Shown here piece by piece: positions 10,690-21,675 of a stretch of DNA of 64,000 nucleotides. Both the position numbers and the translations under genes were made by a program. Under the pieces are notes generated by a model. It was not told the DNA's origin. It did not search any database and worked only from the letters and a program-made list of their open reading frames with translations. Location: assembly GCA_034231615.1 (NCBI GenBank), contig CM067314.1:6145001-6209000 (forward strand), written 5' to 3'. Position 1 is the stretch's first letter. Every line of letters begins with the position of its first letter. This DNA is from Meghimatium bilineatum (Eukaryota; Mollusca; Gastropoda; Stylommatophora; Philomycidae).

Positions 10690-12075
10690 CGGGACTCTTT
10701 TGGTTACACTAGATCTGTAAGCCAATCACGAGGGCGAAGCTCCCAGTCTTCTCCAGGTCAGAACGGCTGCCCCAAAGTTTTTGTCTCAGTTCGGTCCATT
10801 GTGGCCATGTCTTGCCTCACAGTTCTTTGTATTCTGGGCAGTTTTGGAGTATAGGATCAGGGGTTTGTATGCTTGTTCCGCATGCACATTCATTTGTGTG
10901 GACCACCCTGATCCGGTACAGGTGACCCTGATGATGATGGCTTGTTGTTGCCTATGAAGTTGGTGCATGATCTGGTTATTTTATTATTGATCTGGTTATA
11001 TTATGATCAATACCCATATCTTTCTTCCACTGTGATGTATAATGGTTGCGGATTAGAGTTTTGGCCTCACTGTATGACAGAAGATCGCTAAATTGTTCTA
11101 TTTTACCTCCTGCTTTTGCCAAGGTATCAGATCTCTCATGTCCAGTGATGCCACAATGGTAGCTATTAAAACGTGTTTTCGTTTTTGTTGCTTTGTAATG
11201 TTTCCAATAAGGATCTGCAATCCGTGAATATTACTACTTTTGATGGTGTTAGATGATCTGTGGAAACGAAAACTCTCAGTGCCTGCACGAGTGCTCCAGC
11301 TTTTGCTCTGAAGTTTGAGCATGTCTTTCATGTTGGGAATGCTTTACTGATGCTCTTTCCGTTATTATATATTCTAAAGACGCATCCTCCTCCATTTTTA
11401 GCTCCCTCTGTCGGTCCATCTGTACACATATGTTCATATTTTATAGCTCCCTCTTTCGGTCCATCTGTACACATGTGTTCATATTTTATAGCTCCCTCTT
11501 TCGGTCCATCTGTACACATGTGTTCATATTTTATAGCTCCCTCTGTCGGTCCATCTGTGTACTCACGTGTCTTTATTTTAGGATCATATTTGTGTGCAAT
11601 CATTTCCTGTACCAGAGATTTTAGCTGAGGTGGTGTCAGGTGTTCTCTGTTGATGATCCCAGGGACTTCTTTGACGATGAATATGTTTTTTGTGCTGTAA
11701 ATCAGCTCACCAAAACCAGAAAGCATTTCTACTTTTGGATTTATTGGGGAGGATATCTTACTGTTGGTTATGCTGTTGTTTTGATATGTACAAGAAGCTA
11801 GTTCTCTTCAATCTGATTGGTGTGTAACTATTGCATTTGGGGTGGTGCATTAGATGGTCTGGCATGCGAAACATCTTCTGTCTGTGTAAGAGTACTCTTT
11901 CTGTTCGCCTGTTTTCAAGTGGCCAAATGTTTATATATTTTTGTATTGACTGAATTTGGGTGGTCTTCATGCCCCTTGTGATTAGTCTGAGGCCCGCATT
12001 TTGGACTTTCTTTAGGCGTACTGCGTTTGTTTTGCATGCTGTGATCCATGCTGTCATCCCACATTCTATCAGAGT
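10690..12075 (-). pseudogene. LINE-J copy: RT thumb plus RNase H and Cys-rich tail, minus strand
   Basis: From the 5' side (12075): ECGMTAWITACKTNAVRL, KKVQNAGLRLITRGMKTT, NIWPLENRRTERVLLHR; then the RNase H first motif YTDGPTEGA..KNGGGCVF (11330-11580), LQSKSWSTRAGTESF-type middle part, GHERSDTLAKAGGK in another frame near 11100-11160, and the tail AIIIRVTCTGSGWSTQ near 10900. Frameshifts and stops throughout. RT plus RNase H is the Jockey/I-type LINE layout. The RNase H motif carries an internal 45-bp tandem expansion. Confidence 0.85.
11395..11560. repeat. 45-bp tandem repeat inside a LINE RNase H motif
   Basis: Nearly four units of 45 bp (15 codons) containing TTTTATAGCTCCCTCT and GGTCCATCTGTACACATG. 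On the minus strand each unit recreates the catalytic-type motif CTDGPKEGAIKYEHM. The reading frame stays open through the array. Confidence 0.95.
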
Positions 12076-12640
12076 TATTTTATCTAGTTTAGTAACTATT
12101 GACTAGAAGTATTACTACTGCTAATACGCTAATGCTGTTATGGATCCCTATATAAGGAGACGGGTTAAAGGGTTGAACTACCCCACCCCGCCCCACTCTT
12201 CCCTAACAAATCTGAGCATGGCATTGTGCACTTAGAATCACGTATACGATTAGGGTTTGGCGAGCATGACTACTAGTACTAGTATTATTCAATCGGCAAT
12301 CGGAGTCCACGGCATGGTTGCCAACATTTGGGCAAGTCATTGTCAAATTGACTTTCTTAAATTTTATCATTTTTAAATATCACTAGCAACTATATTTCTG
12401 TTTTCACTATTTGTGTATTTTCGGTCAATTTGGAAATGTAAAAGTTAGTTTGGTAATATTTTCCCTGAAATTTGATTAAAATTAATTGCACTTATGTGGC
12501 AACCCTGACAGAAAGATCATGCACTATTAGTCAGATGTAACACACTCCCTTATAATATTTACATCACTGTCGTAAAAGCTTATACACTGTAGTTGCACAA
12601 CTGACAACGTTTTCATGAGTCATTCAAGTATCTTCAATGT
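12076..12640. other. spacer between two oppositely oriented LINE-J copies
   Basis: No coding or repeat structure recognised apart from a short ACTAGTACTAGTATTA run near 12270. Confidence 0.5.
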
Positions 12641-15005
12641 CGATTGAGGACAGATGCGCACTCGTTCTAAAATAGCGTGCAGTGATTATTATGTATTGTG
12701 TAAATTGTGGTTACTGGTAAAACAACTAAATGATGAAGGTACAGGGAGAAATACAAAGATCACACTTTATAAAGATAGAAACATTTTAACAGGCAAACAT
12801 GCAGCTGATTACTTTACAGATTCCTGTGCAAATGATAATAACGTCACAGTTAGCCCAGACAAAAAAAACAGGAGATTCGATAGAACCAGCGAAACATTGG
12901 ACAAGGCGAACCTATACCTGAAGTCATGGAGGCACAAATGAAAGAACTGGAGCATGCAATAAAATTGAAAATGAAAAAGTCCACATGAGGAGATGGAGTG
13001 TACAATGAAATGATTAAAAACCCGGGAACTGCAGCAAGAGCAAAGTTACTGCATATCTTCAATAGAAGCTGGACCACGGGTAATGCTCCGCAGGCATGGA
13101 GGGAAGTAATAATGATACCACTCCTCAAATCAGTAAAAGATAGCAACACAGTCTCCAATTACAGGCCCATCAGAATCATAAGCTATTTATACAAAACAAT
13201 GGAACGCATTATCAATCTTAGGATGCAGTGGTACCTTGAAAGTGAAAATTTTCTGGCAGCACAGCAAGCAGGCTTCATACAGTGCTACTCTACCGAAGAT
13301 CAGGCAACCTACCTCTCCCAAGAGATTGAGGACGCCTTCCAAGATAAGAAACTGGTACTAGCAACATGGATAGACATCAGAAAAGCATTTGACAAATTCT
13401 GGAAAGAAAAACTCTTGAAGAAATTGCGAAATTGCAGGGTTAGCTCAAGAATGTACAATTGAGTAACGCATAACTGCATACTAGAAGAGCCAGGGTACAA
13501 TTGAATGATTGCAAGAGAAAGAAAGTCCTACTGCGTCATAGAGTCTCCCAGGGAGGAGTCCTGTCACCCACACTTTTCTTGGTTTACATCAATGACCTAG
13601 TTTCCGAACTACCACACGGGATCAAAGTGGCAATATATGGTGACGACTTGGTGATCTGGTGCACGGAAGAACATGCGACAGTAGCGATTAAACAAATGCA
13701 AAGAGTCATTGATGCCTTAACCATATTGGCAAATAGATGGTGCGTCAGCGTTAACACATGTAAGTGCAGCACTACGCTCTTTACCCTCTCACCAAAACAA
13801 AAAGCTGTAATATCAAGATAGATGGAAAGCGTTTGAAAGAAGACAAATAACCCATATACCTCGGAGTTACTTTTGATGATAAGCTGACATGGAAGCAGCA
13901 CATAAACAAAGCAACAACAAAAGCCAGGAGGAAGTTAGCTATTCTGAGAAAACTAAGTGGAACCACATGGGGAGCCAGTGGAAATATACTCCGTAAAGTT
14001 TACCAGCAAGGCATAAGACCACACGTGGAATATGGTTCAGCTTCGTGTGTCTTGCATCAAACACCACATTACAAGATCTATATAAAGTGCAAAATCAGGC
14101 GCTTAGGATAATGTTGGGAGCAATGAAATCAACACCCATAGTAGAGATACAGAAAATGGGAAGAATGCAAGCACTTGTCGAACGCAGAGACACAAAGGTA
14201 CTAATTGTCTATTGTCTTTCCCCAGGTGAATGATTGTTGATCGCATTCACACTTGCCGTTACGCGTAGGAGTTGGAGCTTAAGCTGTCGTTCCAATGCCA
14301 GATGTGTCGCCGAGGTTGCGTTTAGTCCATGTTTGTTCAAGGCTATCTTGATGTTTTCTATTCACCGTTTTTTGGTCTACCTTTGGCCCTACGACCAGAT
14401 ATTCTTGTATTATATACTCTTATTGGTATTTCGTTTGGCTTCATTCTCATAAGGTGACCGAACCATTTTACTTGCTGTCTCTCAATATGTTCGATACATG
14501 ATATTATACCAACTCTTTTCCTAATTCCTTCATTTCTTATTTTATCTAGTTTGGGAACCATTGCAGCTTTTCTTAGACACTTCATTTCACATGTGACGAT
14601 TTTTCTTTGCTGCTAAGCTGTTAAAGACCATGTTTGACTTTTGTATCACAGTGTTGGTATAAAAATTTTAGATATTATTTGTTTTTTAATTTCCATCTTG
14701 ATCTTTGGGTGAAGAAGTAATGGTGAAAGTTGATAAGTCACTGTGTTTACTTTCTGGCACCTTGTTTTGTGTAAATATTAGCACACAGATTCTCCTATCA
14801 ACTTGCTAGGTCTTTCATAGAAGCAAAGGTACTAATACAAGTAGAGAAGTTTCAGTGTATGCCAAGTCATCCAATGAAGGAAAGATTCCAAGATCTAGCA
14901 ATGGGGCGACTGAAAAGAAGCATCTTTATCCACTAAGATAAACGACTCCGCGAAGACAACATACAGACATACCTGAAGTTGACAGCCCCTTAAGGTCTGT
15001 ACCAG
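12640..15005 (+). pseudogene. LINE-J copy: RT domain, plus strand, interrupted by a nested insertion
   Basis: Frames give LNDEGTGRNTKITLYKDRN, GTAARAKLLHIFNRSWTTG, PLLKSVKDSNTVSNYRPI, TMERIINLRMQWYLES, WIDIRKAFDKFW, QGGVLSPTLFLVYINDL, and AIYGDDLVIW (catalytic box; YGDD instead of YADD) at about 13636-13665. Then LGVTFDDKLTWKQHINKA and LYKVQNQALRIMLGAMKST. The frame is cut at 14193-14205 by a LINE-G insertion and resumes at 14824 with KVLIQVEKFQCMPSHPMKE. Scattered stops, for example near 13462, show it is dead. Confidence 0.9.
14206..14823 (-). mobile_element. 5'-truncated LINE-G insertion with 13-bp target duplication
   Basis: CAAAGGTACTAAT occurs at 14193-14205 and again at 14824-14836, flanking about 618 bp. 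The insert reads on the minus strand: MEIKKQIISKIFIPTL, KSQTWSLTAQQRKIVTCEM, IRNEGIRKRVGI, IERQQVKWFGHLMRM, GRRAKGRPKNGE, then the 3' UTR ending in GACAATAGACAAT. Removing it restores the host LINE frame. Confidence 0.93.
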
Positions 15006-15695
15006 AACAAACCCTTTGGTGTGAAAGGCATGTTTCAAGTGAACGACAGAAAAATAAGAATAATGTATTATGTACAATAAACATCACATAGAAATGTATT
15101 TAAAATGTATTTTAAGTCTCGGCAATATACACATTTGAGGATCTCATAGATTATAGTTCATGTCTCGGGACTGGTAACCACAGTTAGCTAATTGATGAAA
15201 TCCACATCAACGGCTGACTTCGGATGGAGAACGGGGAAGATGAGAAAGAAAGAAATATTTTCCGGCAGAGAATAGTCAAAGTTATTTAATTTCCTTACGG
15301 TTGACGTTACGGAAACGTGACTTTACCGAAATTCCGGTACTTTACCGTAAGGGAAGGGGGTTCCCCATATGTGTATAAATTTGTTTTGTAGTACAAGATG
15401 GCATATACTATTTTTAAGTGGGTTTTAGCCAATAGTCTTACACCCTCTCCTTCACATACACATCCCTATATACGGTCTTGTAGTCGTGACTTTGCTCTCT
15501 AACACTTGTGTTTGCCGTGTCAGCTTATCTTTGTTTCTATCAAGCTATATACATGTCTGCCTGCCTGTGTATCTATCTATTTATCTATTATGTTTCTCTG
15601 CTTTTTCTGTAAGGCGTCGCAGAATTGAATGGTGATCGGTTTTTAGGCTATGGCATGTTTGGTCGCCGTGTGGGTTCATAACATTTGGCTTGGTA
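15006..15695. other. interval without recognised gene
   Basis: Possible LINE 3' UTR remains. A CTATCTATTTATCTATTATG run near 15567 resembles decayed GATA repeats. Confidence 0.5.
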
Positions 15696-15701
15696 TACAG
15701 T

Positions 15702-15865
15702 AATATCTCAGAACTTTAGTAACTTATTCAATCAACCGTCTTGTTGGTCTAACTCTGCCTCTCTGTTTCCATTTTAAGCGCACTAATATCTCAGAACGCT
15801 GGTAACTCATTCAGTCCAGCTTCTTATTGGTCTTCCTCTGACTCTTGTTGCTTCCATTTTCAACG
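15702..15865. repeat. 83-bp duplication, two diverged copies
   Basis: Each copy starts TAATATCTCAGAAC and ends TTCCATTTT. The minus strand of the second copy reads KMEATRVRGRPIRSW, a LINE-like basic tail, suggesting duplication of a LINE end. Confidence 0.7.
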
Positions 15866-15889
15866 AAGCAATGAAACATTTAAGAAGGA

Positions 15890-17457
15890 GAAGATGACGC
15901 AACAATAAACACTAGAGCAGCAAACCTAGAATCAAATATACTACTATCGGAAATAGAAAATGCAATAAACAAAGTAGCAATAAACAAAGCAGCAGGTTCT
16001 GATAACATACAAACAGAACTTATCAAAGCAACAGGCTCTGATCACATACAAACAGGACTTATCAAAGCAGCAGCAGAGAGCGAGGGAAAATGGCTACACA
16101 TACTTTTCAACGTAATATGGAAGAAGCAAGAAACACCACAAGACTGGAGAAACCCAACAATTATTCCCATATGGAAGAAATAAGGCAGTAAGAGAGATTC
16201 CACAAAATACAGAGGAATATCCTTAATAAGCCAGATAGGAGACATTTTTAACAAAATATTAGAACAACGATTATGATCATACATTGAACCACAACTTCAA
16301 AACTCCCAAATTTGCTTCCGTAAGAACAAAAGCTGTACGGATGCTATCTTTACACTTAGACAGCTAACAGAAAGACCCACAGAAAACAACAAAACATTAT
16401 ACAGCGCATTCGTCGACCAAGAAAAGGCTTTCGAAGACAGACAACAACTAAGAAAAATAGGATCAATACACGGAGTACCAGAACACTTAATCAATATATG
16501 CAAGGGAATTTATGCTAATAGCCATTGTGAAGTAAGAACAAATACAGGAGTGTTCAATACGTTCCAAATCCAATCAGGAGTTCGCCAGGGATGTGTTCTA
16601 TTCCCTCTACTTTTTATAACATATATCGACCATATCTGTAAAATAGCAAGTACTAACAAAGAAGATAACATAAAAGACAAATTGAACGAATTACTCTTTA
16701 CAGACGACCAACTACTAATAGCGACATCAGAAGTACATTTGCAAGAATATACGAACAGACTCCATACATGTCAAAATTAAACATGAAGATTAATATTGAA
16801 AAGACCGAAATAATAGCAATAGCAAAGAAAGAAAGAACAATCACTATCTCCATCGATAATAAACAACTTAAACAAGTAAATGAGTTCACTTACTTAGGAA
16901 GCATTATATCGAGTGAAGGGAAAACAGTAAAGAGATACACAATAGATGCAATAAAACATACCAGATCATAGGACAGATGACACATATTTTCAAGAATAAA
17001 AATGTAAACATAGACACTAAAGCTGCATTATACAAGACTATTATTATTCCATTACTGTGCTACCAATATCAAATCTGGTCAATGACAGCACAATGCAAAA
17101 AAAAATATAGTGACATCAGAAATGGCATGTCTACGAAGAATGCTCGGAGTGTCATTAAGAGATAGAATTAAACGATAACATCAGTCAGATAACCAAAACA
17201 ATACCGGTATTGGAACACATCAACAGACAACATATCAAGTAGTTTTTACACGCTTCCAGACAACCGACTGATAGCATGCCACAAATGGCCATGACACATA
17301 GACATCACGGCTATAAAGCCAGAGGCAGACCATGTAAAAGATGGATCACAGAAATCAAAGAAGCCACAGAAACAAGCTTACAAAAAGCACACAAGAAGGC
17401 CATCTCCAGAGAACTGTTCCACCCCTGACTCCGCAAGGTAAACAAGAACCACAGCGT

Positions 17458-17458
<1 letters not shown>
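15890..17458 (+). pseudogene. LINE-K copy: RT domain to 3' end
   Basis: Reads NAINKVAINKAAGSDNIQTE, WLHILFNVIWKKQETPQDW, YRGISLISQIGDIFNKIL, FRKNKSCTDAIFTLRQL, AFVDQEKAFEDR, SGVRQGCVLFPLLFITY, LLFTDDQLLIATSEVH (catalytic FTDD, normally FADD), FTYLGSIISSEGK, then MAMTHRHHGYKARGRPCKRW and a 3' end running into GATA repeats at 17458. Frameshifts and stops present; 5' end missing. A 39-bp in-frame duplication lies at 15989-16066. Confidence 0.9.
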
Positions 17459-17801
<343 letters not shown>

Positions 17802-18110
17802 ATAATGAAACATATTGTTTGATTCACTCTCAAACGCTTGTAAAAAAACATGTTTTATACAGATTTGCACAGCTTCTTTAGTAATACATTAATTTGCTCT
17901 TTTCACCATTTTGGCATTATATTGTGGAAGATAAACGTTTTATTTCAGCAATGATGTTTCAGCAAAAAACAATATTTACTGTAAATATCAGAAAAGTATA
18001 TTGACAGTTCATATGTAGGTCAGGGTCACACAAAATATTCGTAATTGTTTTTTATTATGGAAACCTTTCTTGTATCACGCTGTCGTCATTCTATATTTCT
18101 AGTCAAATAT
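17802..18110. other. AT-rich spacer
   Basis: No feature recognised. Confidence 0.5.
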
Positions 18111-18163
18111 ATATATATATATAACATAATAACATATATATATATATATAAATATATATATAA
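18108..18163. repeat. (AT)n microsatellite
   Basis: Interrupted TATATA runs. Confidence 0.95.
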
Positions 18164-19542
18164 CCATTTGCCCATTTAAAAAATAATTTCGTTCAGACTC
18201 TGAAATAATTATATTCTATGCTGAATCAGTTAAGACGACTACTCCAAAACAACACCCCAAAAAGTCTATCTATGGACTATCCAAACCAGGCTTCTCCATA
18301 TTCCCTCACAGGATCAAGAACAAACCACAATATAGTCCTCTTAGAACTTCAGCTAGAAGTCTCAGTGCAAACTAACTTGACATAAAAGTTATAGCGCCAA
18401 CCAGGTAAACAACACCCCACAGGACGCAAAGGCTCCCAGATGCCATGATATAACAAAGAAGGACATCTCTCCTAGGTTTAAAGTTACGTGCCTCGGTCAT
18501 ATGAGGCAAACCGACCAGCAAACAAACAAACAAACCACATGCTTAGATCTAAATCGAGGAAATATAACTTTGCGCGTTGATGCGAGACCTTCGACAGTTT
18601 AGAGACGGTCATGCTTGATGAAATCAATGTGATATATGCCTCTAGATAGATATATTATTATTGTGCCACCTTACACGTAACGCATATACCAGAGGGTCTG
18701 ATTGTTATGTGTCCTAGGGCGTGCACTTAAAAAAGGGATCTGAAATGGGAGCCTTAGATCATTTAAGGTTTGAGAAACGTTGTTTAAAGATCTGGAGTCT
18801 GGCCTTTCCCACAAAAAGCGGGGGAAAACATCTAAATAAATGTGCACACCGATAGATAACATTGACATACTGTAAAACATGGAAAATGATGTTATTGAAA
18901 TATTATTCTGAATGTGTATGATTCAAATGACCAAGGATAAAAGTGACACACTAGCTTAACTAATCTCATTAAGAGTGTTAATTATTGCAGTAATATTGTT
19001 CGTGTATATGAAACATTTCTACAATTTCTGTAAAACTGTTGTCTACAGACTATAAATGTTATTTGCCCGTGATTACACTGTTGGTGTAAAGACATGATTT
19101 TACAGTGAGTGTACACAATCACACTATTGACTATTTCTATGTGCTTATGTTCACTAATGCAGATATCACATCTAATGGAAACTGGGTGCATAAAGATTTC
19201 ACACGATCGATCATTCATGAAACAGAAATCATTTTTATAAATGGCTGCTGCTAGCACACAACAACGTGTAAACATTCGCAACGCACCATTGTGTTTAGTT
19301 ACGAGAATGCACCTTCCATATGTCACTCTACTCTGTGTTCAGTGTGTTGCGTATAGGTAATTTTGCCAATATTCTTTGCTAACGAGTCTCACTTATAACT
19401 CGCTGTATCTACGATATCAACACGTTTCTCTTCCACAAAATGTGTTAATAATATTTATTTTGTGTTGGCCTGGTACAGTATCAGTTGCTTCATTGCTATT
19501 GTGTGGACTGGAGAAGATAGGATTAACTGTGGTTGTGTAGAA
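18164..19542. other. TLR upstream region
   Basis: No coding exon, array or clear mobile element seen over 1.4 kb. It must contain the TLR 5' UTR and possibly its promoter; no TATA box or start site can be fixed with confidence. Minus-strand open frames of 60-114 codons here lack recognisable domains. Confidence 0.5.
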
Positions 19543-21675
19543 ATGCTTGTGTTCGCCGTGTTTATGACAATACTAGGGATGTGCGCAGGGACAAATCTCG
19601 ATAATGTGTATGAAATAAAGCAGCAGAAACAAGATGCATTTTTCATGTCGACGCCTGTATACACTGATCGTACGTCGCTTATTGCACGAGACAAAAATAC
19701 GAGACTATCTGCTAATCAGCTGAATGTTGTAAGTTATACCCAACTAAATACAACAGTAAAAGATTCATCTACTGAATCACAACCAGGAAAAAGTGTAATC
19801 ATACAGAAACACGAACGACATAAGAAAGAATTTGATAATTCTATACATAACTACAATTCAAACCCCAACCAAACTGGCACAAATAAATTGAAAACTATCA
19901 CGGAGAAATCAGACACTCTTATTAAAAGACTTTGTGCTGTCCAAAGTAACAAACATATTTGCTATCGCAATAACTTATCTATATGTCGCTGCGGTGGTGG
20001 TTTAGCTGACTGTTCTGGAAGACCTCATGTTCCGAACATGTCCTACGCCCCAAAGCTTCCTCCAAATATCAAATGTCTGAAATTTGCTTTTAACTCTGTC
20101 AAAAATTTGGATGACAGCTATTTTGCCAATGTCTCGCTGTTCATTGTTATAGATTTCAGCTCTAATGAGCTAGAAACGATTTCTCCTAAGACTTTCAGTC
20201 GTTTCACCAACCTCCGTTACCTGATACTAAATTATAACTTGATCGGAGACAAATATCTGACAGCTGTTCTGGATTATCCGCCCTCCTTGAGATTGGATAT
20301 CGTCAGCATCGATGTGAATGACATACCAGTAGATTACTTTTCAAAATACCAAAATATTTCAACATCTGAGATTTTTATGGATTTTAATTATATACAGATT
20401 CTTGATTTGAAAGAATTTGCGAAGCTTAAAAATCTGAAGTACCTCAGTCTGACTAATTGTAGCATTAACGCGGTCAATTCTGCGGTCATGCCAAAATTGA
20501 AAGTGCTAGATTTAGATTATAACAACATTTCTATCTTTCCAGTCACGTGCAACGGCGACATGGCCGCCAACTCATCTGTCAATATAACGGAATATATTGA
20601 TCATCAAATTGTAAAGAGAATTGAGAAGACATCTTTGTCAATGTTCCCTTATCTTACAGATCTTTACATTGGGTACAACGTTTTACGTGAAGTACATCCA
20701 AGATTGTGCCTTCCATATCTTCATACTTTGTACCTTGAGTGGAACAATATCACAGAAATTTCAGAAAACGCGTTCACTGCTCTCAAATATCTTACCTTTC
20801 TCACACTTGACAGAATGGCTTCAGGGATTACTAAAATTGGCCGGTCAGCTTTTAATATATCAACATTAACGACTCTTTATATGTCTAAAAATAAGATCCC
20901 GTTTCACAGTGATTCTATCAGCGATCGATTATTTGAAGGATGCTATAATTTGAAAGTTCTGAGCATAGACCACAATCATCTTGGAGATTTGTCAGAAAGC
21001 AAGTTTGAAGAACTCTTGAAATATATGCCATCTCTCCAGTATATCTACCTTAGTTCGACTGAAATGACATTTATACCAGTTAAAGCCTTTTCTCAGATGA
21101 CAAAACTCGAGAAATTGTACATTTATGTAAATAATATCCAAGGAATTCCTCCTGGAGCGTTTGATAAAATGCCTTCGTTGCGCTATCTTTATATTAACGA
21201 AAACCATATTTCTACAGTCCAAGAAAACGCCTTCTCATCGGAGACGATGCTTCGGCTGAAATTGATTAATCTAAGTAAAAATGAATATATTTGTGACTGC
21301 AATCTACGATGGTTTCAATCGTGGCTTCAAAACGCTGGACCAAACCAGTTCATGGACTTCAACAATTACATATGTTCAAACATAAACAACGTGTCAGTCC
21401 AGTCATACGTTCTCAGTAAACAAGCATGTATGTTCAGTAGGGAGGCATATATACTATTTATAGTATGTTTGTCGATTCTCATCGTGTTGTTTCTAGTATT
21501 TGCCACAGTATATAGGTATAGATGGAATATACGACTAATGTTGTATGAAAGACGAAGGCCGACAAGAGCTGCTGCCAATATGGAAGGGCAGGAACATTTT
21601 CGCTATGATCTGTTCGTTGTCTACTGCAGTGATGATTTCGATTGGATATGGGAACTGCTGATACCAGTACTGGAG
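19543..21675 (+). CDS. TLR exon 1: ectodomain, transmembrane segment, TIR box 1
   Basis: The open frame extends upstream to 19462, but there the initiator would be GTG. The first in-frame ATG is at 19543 and starts a good signal peptide, so I chose it. The exon ends CTG GAG|GTTGGT at 21675 in phase 0. Reading through the donor gives 14 extra residues and a stop at 21715-21717, which truncates TIR after box 1. The donor region is the first copy of a 79-bp tandem array. Confidence 0.9.

Noticed and set aside
19462..19542. Upstream start of the TLR at 19462
   Set aside because: The codon is GTG; the first in-frame ATG at 19543 gives a better signal peptide.
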